Under the pieces are notes generated by a model, which saw only the letters and a list, made by a program, of their open reading frames with translations, was not told the origin of the DNA and searched no databases. Source: Martinezella hainanensis (GTDB taxonomy: Bacteria; Pseudomonadota; Alphaproteobacteria; Rhizobiales; Rhizobiaceae). From it: 64,000 nt of DNA. Of the stretch, positions 43,502 to 52,851 are shown in pieces; position 1 is the stretch's first letter, and the number at the start of each line of letters is the position of its first letter. A program made the position numbers and the translations under genes. The DNA is taken from contig NZ_FMAC01000018.1 in the NCBI RefSeq assembly GCF_900094555.1, positions 1-64,000 on the forward strand, written 5' to 3'.

Positions 43502-44815
43502 TCAGTCCTCCCGCATCGCCCTTGCGATTTGGTCGGCAAGTGGCTTCACCAGATAGGACAAGGCGGTTCTTTCTCCCGTTTGAATAAATGCTTCAACGGG
43601 CATGCCGGCGAGTAGCTCAAGCTTTCCGAGACGCGCCAGCTCCTCTGGCGAAATCCGTATTCTTGCCGAATACCAGGATTCACCCGTCTGCTGGTTATGG
43701 ATAAGGTCTGCCGCGACAGTTTTCACGGAACCATGGATTTCAGGCGTGCTGCGCTGATTGAAGGCGGAAAAGCGCAAAGTTGCTGTTTGGCCAGCGTGCA
43801 CTTGATCAATGTCAGCTGGTTGAATTCGGGCCTCGACAACCAAAATGTCGTTGACCGGGACAATCTGCATGATTGTCTCACCGGCGGCGATCACACCACC
43901 GATCGTATGGACAGACAATTCGTGAACGATTCCTGCTTGCGGCGACAGGATATCATTCCTGTTTAATTGATCTTCTGCCGTAATCCTTTTTTCCAACAGT
44001 TCGGCGAGCTTGTTGTCGACGTCGCGCAATTCGGTTAGCACTTCAGCGCGGCGATCCTGGTCCAGCTGTAGAATCTGGAGCTCAGTTTCGGTAACTCTGG
44101 TTGCCGCACGCGCAATTTCCGCAATCAGCTGCCCGCGTTCGCCATCGAGCTCTGCTTTCTGGCGCTCCAATTCGGCCAGACGATTGAATTGAATCAACTG
44201 TTGGTCGCTCAGGCTTCTGACACGCACGAGTTCCTGTCCGATCCATGAAAGCTCTTCCTGCTTGGCGAGCTTACGGACATTGAGGCCCTCCGTTTCTTGC
44301 CTGATTTGGCCAATGCGTTGCCCGAGTTGAGCTTTTTGACCCTCAATTGTTTGCTTTCTGGCTGTAAATAGAGCCTGTTCAGCTTTGATGTGGTCGGCGA
44401 TATCCGGTTCGTCGGCTCGCTTAAGCAATTCGGCGGGTATCGCCATTTCCGAAGCATCGTCACGTTCTGCGACCAGTCTCATTTTTCTGGCAATCATTTG
44501 ATCGATCTGCTTCGTGACAATCGCCAGATTTGCGCGAGTGATGGTATCATCCAGCCTAATCAGAAGAGCGCCGGCCTGCACGCGCATGCCATTGCGCACA
44601 AGGATCTCGCCGACAATACCGCCCTCTCGATGCTGTATGCGCTTCACGTTACCGTCGACAACGACGGTACCGGTGCCAATTACCGCTCCCGATAGATTGG
44701 CAGTCGCTGCCCACCCTCCTGCGCCGACGACCAGGATTGCGATCGTGATGGCTGCAAAGGTCATATAGTTCCGGATGGCCCGCGTCGCCGGGCTTATGCT
44801 GTCCTCAGAGTTCAT
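43502..44815 (-). CDS. prsE: HlyD-family membrane-fusion protein of a type I secretion system (PrsE-like)
   Basis: 437 residues, the normal size for HlyD/PrtE adaptors. One N-terminal transmembrane segment (FAAITIAILVVGAGGWAATA), a biotinyl-lipoyl-like half (QHREGGIVGEILVRNGMRV), a long coiled coil (about residues 100-290, many Glu/Gln/Arg heptads), the second lipoyl half (ILSPQAGIVHELSVHTIGGVI) and the adaptor end (LLAGMPVEAFIQTGERTALSYLVKPL), which is highly typical of PrtE/PrsE proteins. It links the inner-membrane ABC transporter to a TolC-type outer-membrane channel. It overlaps the transporter gene by four bases. No TolC gene is in the window. Confidence 0.92.
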   Translation of the reverse strand: MNSEDSISPATRAIRNYMTFAAITIAILVVGAGGWAATANLSGAVIGTGTVVVDGNVKRIQHREGGIVGEILVRNGMRVQAGALLIRLDDTITRANLAIVTKQIDQMIARKMRLVAERDDASEMAIPAELLKRADEPDIADHIKAEQALFTARKQTIEGQKAQLGQRIGQIRQETEGLNVRKLAKQEELSWIGQELVRVRSLSDQQLIQFNRLAELERQKAELDGERGQLIAEIARAATRVTETELQILQLDQDRRAEVLTELRDVDNKLAELLEKRITAEDQLNRNDILSPQAGIVHELSVHTIGGVIAAGETIMQIVPVNDILVVEARIQPADIDQVHAGQTATLRFSAFNQRSTPEIHGSVKTVAADLIHNQQTGESWYSARIRISPEELARLGKLELLAGMPVEAFIQTGERTALSYLVKPLADQIARAMRED

Positions 44816-46563
44816 GTCTTCTCCGACACCGCACGAATTGTGGTCTTACGCAGAACTTCATCGCGTGGTCCGAACGCGACCATACCGCCATGGGCGAGAA
44901 CAAGGACGTGATCGACGGCCGCGAGGGCATTTGGCCGATGCGCAATGACGATAACGATCGATCCTTGTTGCCGGATTGACGCAATGGCGTTCGTCAGTGC
45001 CGTCTCTCCGTCCGTGTCCAGACTGGCATTGGGTTCATCGAGTACGATCAAAAACGGTTTGCCATAAAGGGCGCGAGCTAACCCTACTCGCTGGCGTTGA
45101 CCTGCTGAAAGTATGGCGCCGCCGGCCCCTATGCGGGTATCGTATCCATCGGGCATGGACAGAATCAGGTCATGTACTCCGGCTAGCCTTGCGGCCTCAA
45201 TGATTGCATCAGCTTTCGCTGCTTCCCTGAAGCGGCTGATGTTTTCGGCAATCGTGCCGTCGAATAGCTCCACATCCTGGGGGAGATATCCGATGGATGT
45301 ACCGAGCGCTTCTGAATCCCACTGATCGATTTCTGCGCCATCCAGACGAATCGTACCGCGCGCTGGCGGCCAGATCCCAACAATTGCACGCGCTAGTGTA
45401 GACTTGCCAGAGCCGCTCGGCCCGATGATCCCGACACCCTGCCCGGCAACAAGATCAAATGATACGTCGTGAACGATTGGCAGATGCATACCGGGCGCCA
45501 CAACAGTCAGGTTCGATATGGAAAATGAGCGTTGCGGTGAGGGCAACGGCATACGGGGACCGTCGTCCCGGAATTTTTCTAGAAGTTGACCCAACCTACT
45601 TCGAGCTTGCCTGGCGTTTACAAAGCCTCGCCATTGGCCGATCGCCTGCTCGATCGGTGCAAGCGCCCTCGATGTCAGAATGGAAGCAGCAATCATGGCT
45701 CCAGGGGATGCCAGTTGATAAATGGCCAACCATGCGCCAAGCGCCAGCACAGCCGATTGCAGGCCAAGCCTGAAGATCTTGGAGACGGTAGAGAAGGTGC
45801 TTGTGGCATCGCTGGTGCGACGCTGTTCGCTTACATATTCGGCATTGGCCTGATACCATTTGGCTGCATAGGCGCTGCGCATTCCCATCGCGTGCAAAGC
45901 TTCCGCATTGCGGCGGCCTGCTTCCATGAATTCGTTCCGGGTGCCGGCAAGAAGTGCGAGGCGTCGCATAGGCTCGCGTAAGACGGCTTCGCTACTCAAG
46001 GTCAAGACAATGAGGATCAGCGCGCCCGCAATCGTAAGCCATCCCAGATATGGGTGAAATAGAAACAGGATCGCGAGATAAAGTGGTAGCCATGGGAGAT
46101 CGCAAATTGCAATCGGACCCGGGCCGCTCATAAACTGGCGCACTTGCTCCAGATCGCGGACAGGCTGGGATATTGCTTCCTTTTTTGACATGCGCAGCGG
46201 CAACATCATGACCGCGTCAAATGTCGGGGTACCGAGTTGTTCTTCTATCTTTTGGCCTATCTGCGTCAGAATTCGTGAGCGAATGACCTCGAGTGTTCCG
46301 AGAAATATATAAAGGCCGATTGCGAGCAAGGACAATGCAACGAGTGTGGGTATACTGCGGCTCGCCAGCACACGATCATAGACCTGCATCATGAATAGAG
46401 GCCCGGTCAGCATCAGGACATTGGTTACGGCACTTAAGGCCGCCACGCTCCAGAATGCTTTCCGGGTCTGTCTCACGGCTGCGGCGACCAAAGGTCGCCG
46501 CATTTGTTCATCTATTGGTTTCAACGATCGGGCCCTATGCGACAAAACGGACGTCGTCTTCAT
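44812..46563 (-). CDS. prsD: Type I secretion ABC transporter (PrsD/PrtD-like)
   Basis: 583 residues, as in PrtD/PrsD. The N-terminal half has transmembrane segments (FWSVAALSAVTNVLMLTGPLFMMQ and TLVALSLLAIGLYIFLGTLEV), and no peptidase C39-like domain precedes them. ATPase motifs are Walker A GPSGSGKST, signature LSAGQRQRV, Walker B LIVLDEPNASLD and H-loop AHRPN. It drives export of a C-terminally signalled substrate, here most likely the RTX protein encoded directly upstream. The ATG at 46563 lies inside the end of the RTX gene; a second ATG at 46503 would also keep the whole domain. Confidence 0.93.
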   Translation of the reverse strand: MKTTSVLSHRARSLKPIDEQMRRPLVAAAVRQTRKAFWSVAALSAVTNVLMLTGPLFMMQVYDRVLASRSIPTLVALSLLAIGLYIFLGTLEVIRSRILTQIGQKIEEQLGTPTFDAVMMLPLRMSKKEAISQPVRDLEQVRQFMSGPGPIAICDLPWLPLYLAILFLFHPYLGWLTIAGALILIVLTLSSEAVLREPMRRLALLAGTRNEFMEAGRRNAEALHAMGMRSAYAAKWYQANAEYVSEQRRTSDATSTFSTVSKIFRLGLQSAVLALGAWLAIYQLASPGAMIAASILTSRALAPIEQAIGQWRGFVNARQARSRLGQLLEKFRDDGPRMPLPSPQRSFSISNLTVVAPGMHLPIVHDVSFDLVAGQGVGIIGPSGSGKSTLARAIVGIWPPARGTIRLDGAEIDQWDSEALGTSIGYLPQDVELFDGTIAENISRFREAAKADAIIEAARLAGVHDLILSMPDGYDTRIGAGGAILSAGQRQRVGLARALYGKPFLIVLDEPNASLDTDGETALTNAIASIRQQGSIVIVIAHRPNALAAVDHVLVLAHGGMVAFGPRDEVLRKTTIRAVSEKT

Positions 46564-49500
46564 GCAGACTGGACAGCGCCACGTTCTTCAGCGTGATGGT
46601 ATTCTCCGCATCATAAGTGATGACGGTGTCCTTTCCGATCTGGGCCGCAGCTGCAAGAACCGCTTCGAAATCTACAAACAGACTGTTATCGAATTCGAGA
46701 ATGTCGCCCACGCCCGCACCGGCACTGAAGTCCGTTATCGTATCGCGGCCGAAATCCGGCTTGAATACGAAGACATCGTTTCCACCACCGCCGGTGATTG
46801 TGTCGCTGCCCAAGCCGGTCAGGATGAGATCGTTGCCGGAGGTGCCTGCAATCGTGTCATTTCCATTCGTGCCGCCGACATAGGAAACATTGGCGTTCAT
46901 GGCAGCGCGGTTCCAGGTCGTGCCATCGGCAAAGACGATCTGCTCCACGCCGACAGCGTTACTTGTGACAAGCTCGCTCTTCAGCAGGATCGATCCGCCA
47001 TCGCCGGCCCCGGCCGTGCTTTCAGCGATGACCAGCGTCACGTCGTTGCCGTTGCGCACCAGAGTCACATCCGACGGGTTGATGTTTGTCAGAACCAGCT
47101 TGTCGGCATTCCCCTGGTTCACGATCGACTCATCGATTGTGTCGTTGCCGTCGCCACGACTGTAGATATAAGTGTCGTTGCCAGCACCACCCTTCAGCAG
47201 GTCATCGCCGCGACCGCCAGTGATCGTATCGTCATAGTCGAAGCCGACAATCGTGTCATTGCCTGCCGTAGACGATTGAGCGAGGATCATATTGCGTAGC
47301 GTCGCCTGCGACCACACTGTGCCATCAGCGAACGTGATCTGTTCGACACCCTGATTGCCGCCGTTGTTCCAGAATTCGCTTTTCAGCAGGATCGATCCGC
47401 CATCGCCGGCCGTGCTCTCGGCGATGACCAGCGTCACGTCATAGCCGTTGCGGACCAGGGTCACATCCGACGGGCTGATGTTAGCCAGGATGAGCTTGTC
47501 GGCCGAGCCCTGATTGTAGCTCGACTCATCGATCGTATCGTTGCCGTCGCCGCGGGCATAGTAATAGGTATCGTTGCCGGCACCACCCTTCAGCAGGTCA
47601 TCGCCGCGACCGCCAGTGATCGTATCGTCATAGTCGAAGCCGACAATCGTGTCGTTGCCTGCCGTAGACGATTGGGTGAGGATCATATTCCGTAGAGTCG
47701 CCTGCGACCACACTGTGCCATCAGCGAACGTGATCTGTTCGAGACCTTGATTGCCGCCGTTGTTCCAGAATTCGCTCTTCAGCAGGACCGATCCGGCATC
47801 GCCGGCGCCGGCCGTGCTCTCGGCGATGACCAGCGTCACGTCATAGCCGTTGCGGACCAGGGTCACATCCGACGGGCTGATGTTAGCCAGGATGAGCTTG
47901 TCGGCCGAGCCCTGATTGTAGCTCGACTCATCGATCGTATCGTTGCCGTCGCCGCGGGCATAGTAATAGGTATCGTTGCCGGCACCACCCTTCAGCAGGT
48001 CATCGCCGCGACCGCCAGTGATCGTATCGTCATAGTCGAAGCCGACAATCGTGTCGTTGCCTGCCGTAGACGATTGGGTGAGGATCATATTCCGTAGAGT
48101 CGCCTGCGACCACACTGTGCCATCAGCGAACGTGATCTGTTCGAGACCTTGATTGCCGCCGTTGTTCCAGAATTCGCTCTTCAGCAGGACCGATCCGGCA
48201 TCGCCGGCGCCGGCCGTGCTCTCGGCGATGACCAGCGTCACGTCATAGCCGTTGCGGACCAGGGTCACATCCGACGGGCTGATGTTAGCCAGGATGAGCT
48301 TGTCGGCCGAGCCCTGATTGTAGCTCGACTCATCGATCGTGTCGTTGCCATCGCCGCGGGCATAGACGTAAGTATCGTTGTCGATCCCGCCGTTCAGGAC
48401 ATCGTCGCCTCGGCCGCCGGCGATCGTATCGGCGACGTTGAAGCCATTGATGGTGTCATTGCCGGCGGTCGCGGCCTGTGCCAATAGTGTCGTGCGCAAA
48501 TAATTCCGATCCCAGACCGTGCCATCGGCGAAGACGATCTTCTCGATACCGCGTTCTAAGATATCGTCGAGTGTATCCTTGATGAGGATGGAACCCGCAT
48601 CGCCGGCACCCGGCGCGCTCTCCGCAATCACGATCTTCAGATCGGTCCCGTTGCGCACCAGCTTGACATCGGCCGAGTTGATGTCGGTGAACACCAGCCG
48701 GTCGTTGGTGCCGCTCCAGTTGCCTTCGACAATGGTGTCGTTGCCATCGCCCCGGGCATAGACGTAGGTATCGTTGCCAGATCCGCCGTTCAGCACATCG
48801 TCGCCAAGCCCAGCAAGCATAACATCCATGCCAGAAGTCCCGACTATGCTATCGGCGCCCGCGTTGCCCCCTGTAAGCCTACCAACGTCAAGGTAAGCTC
48901 CAACAAACGTAAGCAGGCCGAAATTGCTCGGCTCAGCTTCAGTCACCTTAGAAAGCACGTATTCCTTGAAGGCTACATTATCGTTCGCGAAGTACTCGTA
49001 CTTTAACCCCTGAAGGCCCGTGATCGCCTTTGCGTAATACTCAAATTTTGCTCTGTCGTCAGAAGGTGCCCACGCTATTACATAGGAGGCGATATTTTCT
49101 ACGCTGTTCAGAAACTGATCGCCTTCCGCTCTGTACGCGAGCGAGGTAAGAAACAGGAACGGGTTATCATAGACGATCTCTATGTCCACGCCCAAATCAA
49201 GGGCTGCCATCGATGATTGCGACAGGAAACGGGTGAGCAGGACATCGACAACAGTGTCGAAGGATGCTTCGATCACGTCGGCGTAGCGGGAGCCAATGAT
49301 GCGGTTGGAACCATCGGCAAGCTCAGATCCAAAATAGTTTTCCAGAAAGGCGACAATTTTACCATCGATATTGCCTCCCCTGTCGTCCGTGGGAACGTCT
49401 GTCACATTTGCCCAGGAGAACAACAAAGCCTCGAATCGTGGTCGGATTTGCTCCGCAGGCAATGTCATAATATCGATGACAAACGTCTCAACCAATTGGC

Positions 49501-50629
49501 GGAGATCGTCATCAAGCGTCATCGAGTAAAGAAGATCCGGAAGGAGGCCATAGCCCTTTAAGTTCGGTAGTATCTCGGCTTCTGCTGATACCTCAAAACC
49601 ATCCGGCATATCCCATCGCGATATGGCCGGATTGGTATTGAACAATACCGCTTCGGCCTTTCCGATGCTGCCATCAGTGCGAGTGAAAGAACCCTCGAAC
49701 GCGATGTGATTTCCTGCGGTGATCCGGTTGGTTGCCGTCGCACTCACATTGATCGATGCAATGTTATACTCGGCAAGCGAGAACAACTCGCCTGCATCGA
49801 AGACACCATTGCCATTGAGATCGCGCCACAATTTCAGATTGGCAAAACCCTCGTCACTAGCATCAACCTTCCCGTCGCCATTCGTATCGAAAGCGCGCAG
49901 AGCGGTAAATCCATCTTGCTCCGGGCTACCGAACAGCTCGGAGATCCCATCGACTACACCGTTCTTGTTGTCGTCATGGACAAGAAATGCATCGTTGGAA
50001 TTCAACCAGCCTGTCTTTTCAGCAAATCCGTCCCGTTGGTAGTCGAAATGGGCACGAGAATCTGCAAGCGAAATGAGCTCCACGCCATTGCCGTCAAGAT
50101 CCAATACAAGAGGATCTCGCGGTGGCGCCGGTGGCGCCGGTGGCCAAGGGGAAGGCTCATCGGTCGGAGGTTCAGTAGGCGGCTCGGTGGGCGCTTCTGT
50201 TGGAGGCTCGGTGGGTGCTTCTGTTGGAGGCTCGGGGGGAGGATACTCGCCACTCCTGATGCCGTCACCAAGTTCTCCATATACTCGCTCTTCAAAGCCG
50301 GAATCGGCCCTCATGCGCCAGGGCATTCCATCATTATTTATCGATCCATCCGGATTCTGTGTTGCTCCATGATCAACATCTTGAGCTTTGATGGCGCGAT
50401 CATATTGGTCATTAATGTAACTGCGAACAGCACCTTCATTGAAAGATCCGTCGGGGAAATCTTTTTTCAGTTCGTCAACAATCCCATTCGCGATAATGGA
50501 TTTTTCAGAGTCTCGAAGGGACTGACGATGATACCGCTCGGCTTCATCGGGAGCCAACTTTTCAGTAGCGTCGCCGAACGACTCCCACATTTTCCGAATC
50601 ATATTTACAGGAAGCTTAATGTCGGCCAT
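46535..50629 (-). CDS. Large RTX (haemolysin-type calcium-binding) protein secreted by type I system
   Basis: 1364 residues. N-terminal 130 residues are helical and soluble; a Pro/Thr/Glu hinge follows (about 130-170). Then comes a calcium-site-rich block with VLDLDGNGVELI, DDNKNGVVDGI, DTNGDGKVDAS and DLNGNGVFDAG (about 175-300), which resembles FrpC-like RTX proteins, and a unique domain (300-620). From about 620 five repeats of about 134 residues each combine nonapeptides such as GGRGDDLLKGGAGNDT with a haemolysin-related domain. The C-terminus (VALSSLHEDDVRFVA) is a type I signal. It could be a bacteriocin-like, adhesive or enzyme-free surface protein; no catalytic motif is visible. Confidence 0.9.
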   Translation of the reverse strand: MADIKLPVNMIRKMWESFGDATEKLAPDEAERYHRQSLRDSEKSIIANGIVDELKKDFPDGSFNEGAVRSYINDQYDRAIKAQDVDHGATQNPDGSINNDGMPWRMRADSGFEERVYGELGDGIRSGEYPPPEPPTEAPTEPPTEAPTEPPTEPPTDEPSPWPPAPPAPPRDPLVLDLDGNGVELISLADSRAHFDYQRDGFAEKTGWLNSNDAFLVHDDNKNGVVDGISELFGSPEQDGFTALRAFDTNGDGKVDASDEGFANLKLWRDLNGNGVFDAGELFSLAEYNIASINVSATATNRITAGNHIAFEGSFTRTDGSIGKAEAVLFNTNPAISRWDMPDGFEVSAEAEILPNLKGYGLLPDLLYSMTLDDDLRQLVETFVIDIMTLPAEQIRPRFEALLFSWANVTDVPTDDRGGNIDGKIVAFLENYFGSELADGSNRIIGSRYADVIEASFDTVVDVLLTRFLSQSSMAALDLGVDIEIVYDNPFLFLTSLAYRAEGDQFLNSVENIASYVIAWAPSDDRAKFEYYAKAITGLQGLKYEYFANDNVAFKEYVLSKVTEAEPSNFGLLTFVGAYLDVGRLTGGNAGADSIVGTSGMDVMLAGLGDDVLNGGSGNDTYVYARGDGNDTIVEGNWSGTNDRLVFTDINSADVKLVRNGTDLKIVIAESAPGAGDAGSILIKDTLDDILERGIEKIVFADGTVWDRNYLRTTLLAQAATAGNDTINGFNVADTIAGGRGDDVLNGGIDNDTYVYARGDGNDTIDESSYNQGSADKLILANISPSDVTLVRNGYDVTLVIAESTAGAGDAGSVLLKSEFWNNGGNQGLEQITFADGTVWSQATLRNMILTQSSTAGNDTIVGFDYDDTITGGRGDDLLKGGAGNDTYYYARGDGNDTIDESSYNQGSADKLILANISPSDVTLVRNGYDVTLVIAESTAGAGDAGSVLLKSEFWNNGGNQGLEQITFADGTVWSQATLRNMILTQSSTAGNDTIVGFDYDDTITGGRGDDLLKGGAGNDTYYYARGDGNDTIDESSYNQGSADKLILANISPSDVTLVRNGYDVTLVIAESTAGDGGSILLKSEFWNNGGNQGVEQITFADGTVWSQATLRNMILAQSSTAGNDTIVGFDYDDTITGGRGDDLLKGGAGNDTYIYSRGDGNDTIDESIVNQGNADKLVLTNINPSDVTLVRNGNDVTLVIAESTAGAGDGGSILLKSELVTSNAVGVEQIVFADGTTWNRAAMNANVSYVGGTNGNDTIAGTSGNDLILTGLGSDTITGGGGNDVFVFKPDFGRDTITDFSAGAGVGDILEFDNSLFVDFEAVLAAAAQIGKDTVITYDAENTITLKNVALSSLHEDDVRFVA
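46860..48830 (-). repeat. Five 396-402-bp tandem repeats in the RTX gene, two nearly identical
   Basis: Unit boundaries recur about every 402 bases (for example matching words at 47372, 47768 and 48170). The units around 47.6-48.0 kb and 48.0-48.4 kb are almost identical at DNA level, while the outer copies have diverged. One unit lacks six bases (a Gly-Ala pair). Recent duplication by recombination is likely. Confidence 0.85.
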
Positions 50630-50953
50630 GAGATCCCTTGCTCAAAAAGTGTAAGAAATACAGTGGTGCACAAGATCTTTCATTGGGCGCCAAAGTTGTC
50701 AATCTATCAAAACTGACGTATGAGGTGTGTTGTTTAGTTCAGATTGCCATAAGGAATGGGAAGCCACTTGTGATTAGGTCCGGCAGTCACCCGCAAGATC
50801 CAGACTAATCAGTGGTTGTTAACGCTCTGAACTAAAACCGCTGTATTTCAGTAGCTATATGCTAAATGATCGCTTATGGACGCGCCTCTATATTGGTCAC
50901 CAAGCTCCGTTGCGGGGAGGCGTTGGCATCAACAGAATTATCGAGGGTATTTA
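50630..50953. promoter_or_regulatory. Divergent intergenic region upstream of the RTX operon
   Basis: 324 bases between the RTX start (minus strand) and the first small secreted protein (plus strand), clearly more AT-rich than the coding parts. It must hold both promoters. No consensus hexamers, lux-type box or hairpin stand out. Confidence 0.4.
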
Positions 50954-51304
50954 ATGTTAAGAATCGGTCTTTTCTCAGTTGCCGTAATATTTTCATCGGC
51001 ATACGTATTCGCCGGGAATAATGATAAGGCGAGATTAGAGAATACTTTTGAATGCGCCGCCCTATACGGGATTTGGATGAAAATGTACGAGGAGAAGAAC
51101 GAGGCTGACCAAGTTTATATTTATAAAGGTAAATTCGACAGATTAGCAAAAGAAGCAGAAACTCTATTCAAGACGGAGGGGAAAGCGAAAGATAACTTTG
51201 ATTTAAAATTGCAGCAGCATGTGGACGGTATAGCGCGAGTTGCCTTAAAAGATGGGAGAGCTCTCCCCAGTTTAAGGGCGTTTTGCGATAAGATGTTTCC
51301 TTAG
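50954..51304 (+). CDS. Small secreted protein, paralogue 1
   Basis: 116 residues from the ATG at 50954 (AGGG upstream); the longer frame from 50876 is rejected because the signal peptide (IGLFSVAVIFSSAYVFAG) belongs at the start. Mature part: helical, with ECAALYGIWMKMYEEKNEAD, KEAETLF, LQQHVDGIARVALKDGRALPS and a final RAFCDKMFP. The two cysteines probably form a disulphide. It shares this pattern with the next gene. Location beside the RTX/type I system suggests a related function, such as protection or accessory factor, but this is not shown. Confidence 0.7.
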   Translation: MLRIGLFSVAVIFSSAYVFAGNNDKARLENTFECAALYGIWMKMYEEKNEADQVYIYKGKFDRLAKEAETLFKTEGKAKDNFDLKLQQHVDGIARVALKDGRALPSLRAFCDKMFP

Positions 51305-51374
51305 TCGCCTCTATGCACCTACCCGCGGAATATGATTGAAGTGCTAGCCGCGTTAAGCTCAGGGACCGTTGGTG

Positions 51375-51761
51375 ATGAAAATGCTTATTTTCACGACTAT
51401 TGCGTTTTTCATCTCAGTAGGCATGTCCGCTAGCGGCAGCGAAAATAGGAATCCGTTTTCGGATCATGAGGCTAATCGGAAGAAGGAAAGGCAAGAGAGT
51501 ATATTCAATTGCGCAGCGACGTATTTCATTTGGCTGAAAATCTCTGAGGAAAAGCAAGAAACCGATCAGGCGAGAACATACAGCGAAAAGTATAGAAGGC
51601 TATTGAAGGAAGCTGAAAAATCGTTCGAGGAAAGCGAAAAAACTGAGAGTGAGACGGTAGCACATCTACAACGATATGTAGATAAGTTACTTGATCGCGC
51701 AGGCAAGGACGGCCGGATCCTCCCGACCTATCGCATGTTCTGCGACAAGGAGTTTCTATAG
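51375..51761 (+). CDS. Small secreted protein, paralogue 2
   Basis: 128 residues from the ATG at 51375 (AGGGA 9 bases upstream). A signal peptide (MLIFTTIAFFISVGMSASG) precedes a helical mature part. The same skeleton as paralogue 1 is visible: NCAATYFIWLKISEEKQETDQ, KEAEKSFEE, LQRYVDKLLDRAGKDGRILP and RMFCDKEFL. The two genes lie 70 bases apart on the same strand and arose by duplication. The identity is low enough to suggest old divergence or different partners. Confidence 0.7.
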   Translation: MKMLIFTTIAFFISVGMSASGSENRNPFSDHEANRKKERQESIFNCAATYFIWLKISEEKQETDQARTYSEKYRRLLKEAEKSFEESEKTESETVAHLQRYVDKLLDRAGKDGRILPTYRMFCDKEFL

Positions 51762-51862
51762 GGCTAACTCTGAGCTTTAACAGCTTTCTATATGTGGTTT
51801 TGTGTCGGGGCATAGCTCGCCTCTATTCCGCCTGCAACACATCAAGCCGGCATGCTCTCCTT

Positions 51863-52672
51863 TCACAGATATAGCAAGCCTTCTTCAAATTCAGTCAGAA
51901 AGCCGGAGGCTCGAATTGCTAGGAAGCACCAAGCTGCAGTTAGCTGCGAGCGGATAAAGCCCAAGCTCACGCCCTTGGCAACAGCTTCGGCTTTTGATCG
52001 CGCGCCCAAGCGATTTTGTGCTCGTCGGAGATGCATCCTAACGGTGTGAACCGATATTCCAATGGCGTCGCCAATTCTCGCCGGTCTATGACCGTCGGCG
52101 AACATTTGCAAACAAAGGCCTTCTTGCTTGCTAAGAGCGATCTTGGAGTAGGGGGCAATCTGGCTTTTGACCTTTTGGTGTAAGTACATGCCCAGCAAAG
52201 CAAGTTCCGGCTTCAGCTCGCGCCGGAAGGCTCGCCAACCGGCTTCGTTATCGAGATACGAAGTAAAGCTTAAAGCCGCCACGTTTCCGTTCGCGTCATG
52301 TATCGGTATTGTCATTCCCCGTAGAACACAGTCAGGGCATTCAAATGCTGAAAGATATTTTCTGGTATCAGGCGATTGCAAGTCCATTGTATCCCAGTCG
52401 AACGGCAAACTGCTGGTTCGACCTGACTTTGCGACAGGGTCTGTCTCATGGATCCGGCGCTCCCAATACCGCTCGAACCATCCTGGAACGCCCGCTCCAT
52501 AGATTGGCAGATCTTGGTGATCGACGCCGTCAATATCTAATGCCTGGTAATAGAGAGCCTCAACGTTATAGAGTTGCCGCAGATCTCGAAACGCGGCATT
52601 GGTCATCTCAGGGGAGCAGATGCCCTCAACAATTTCAAGCGCTATGCTGAAACGAGATGTCATACAGGGCAT
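51863..52672 (-). CDS. LuxR-type regulator with autoinducer-binding domain (no LuxI seen)
   Basis: 269 residues. The N-terminal 170 residues match the autoinducer-binding domain: ALYYQALDIDG, WFERYWERRIHETDPV with the family Asp, and FECPDCVLRGMTIPIHDANGNVAALSFTS. The C-terminal LuxR HTH is LSKQEGLCLQMFADGHRPARIGDAIGISVHTVRMHLRRAQNRLGARSKAEAVAKG in parts. AGGAAAG lies about 8 bases before the ATG. No acyl-homoserine lactone synthase gene is in the window, so it is a LuxR solo or pairs with a distant one. It may control the adjacent secreted proteins or the RTX operon. Confidence 0.85.
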   Translation of the reverse strand: MPCMTSRFSIALEIVEGICSPEMTNAAFRDLRQLYNVEALYYQALDIDGVDHQDLPIYGAGVPGWFERYWERRIHETDPVAKSGRTSSLPFDWDTMDLQSPDTRKYLSAFECPDCVLRGMTIPIHDANGNVAALSFTSYLDNEAGWRAFRRELKPELALLGMYLHQKVKSQIAPYSKIALSKQEGLCLQMFADGHRPARIGDAIGISVHTVRMHLRRAQNRLGARSKAEAVAKGVSLGFIRSQLTAAWCFLAIRASGFLTEFEEGLLYL

Positions 52673-52851
52673 TGCAATCTTTCCTCGATCAAAGTCAAAA
52701 CGGTATCAATCAGGATGAAATGAACGCTTGCTAAACTGGGTCGCAGCTCGAACTCTCAGCCCCGTCGATACAGGTTTACAGAGAGCTAGATCGCGTCACT
52801 TTCATTGGATATTTTAGGGAGATATCTCAAGCGAAGACCGCCAATGCGCTG

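Noticed and set aside
46860..48830. Direct repeats as a possible CRISPR array
   Set aside because: Units are about 400 bases, in frame and coding for RTX domains; the same reasoning applies to the ~285-bp repeats in tpsA. No short repeat-spacer array is seen anywhere.
49706..50716. 336-codon plus-strand frame opposite the RTX gene
   Set aside because: It lies antisense to the N-terminal part of a clear RTX protein and its translation (including an Arg/Gly-rich run opposite the Pro/Thr hinge) has no family features.
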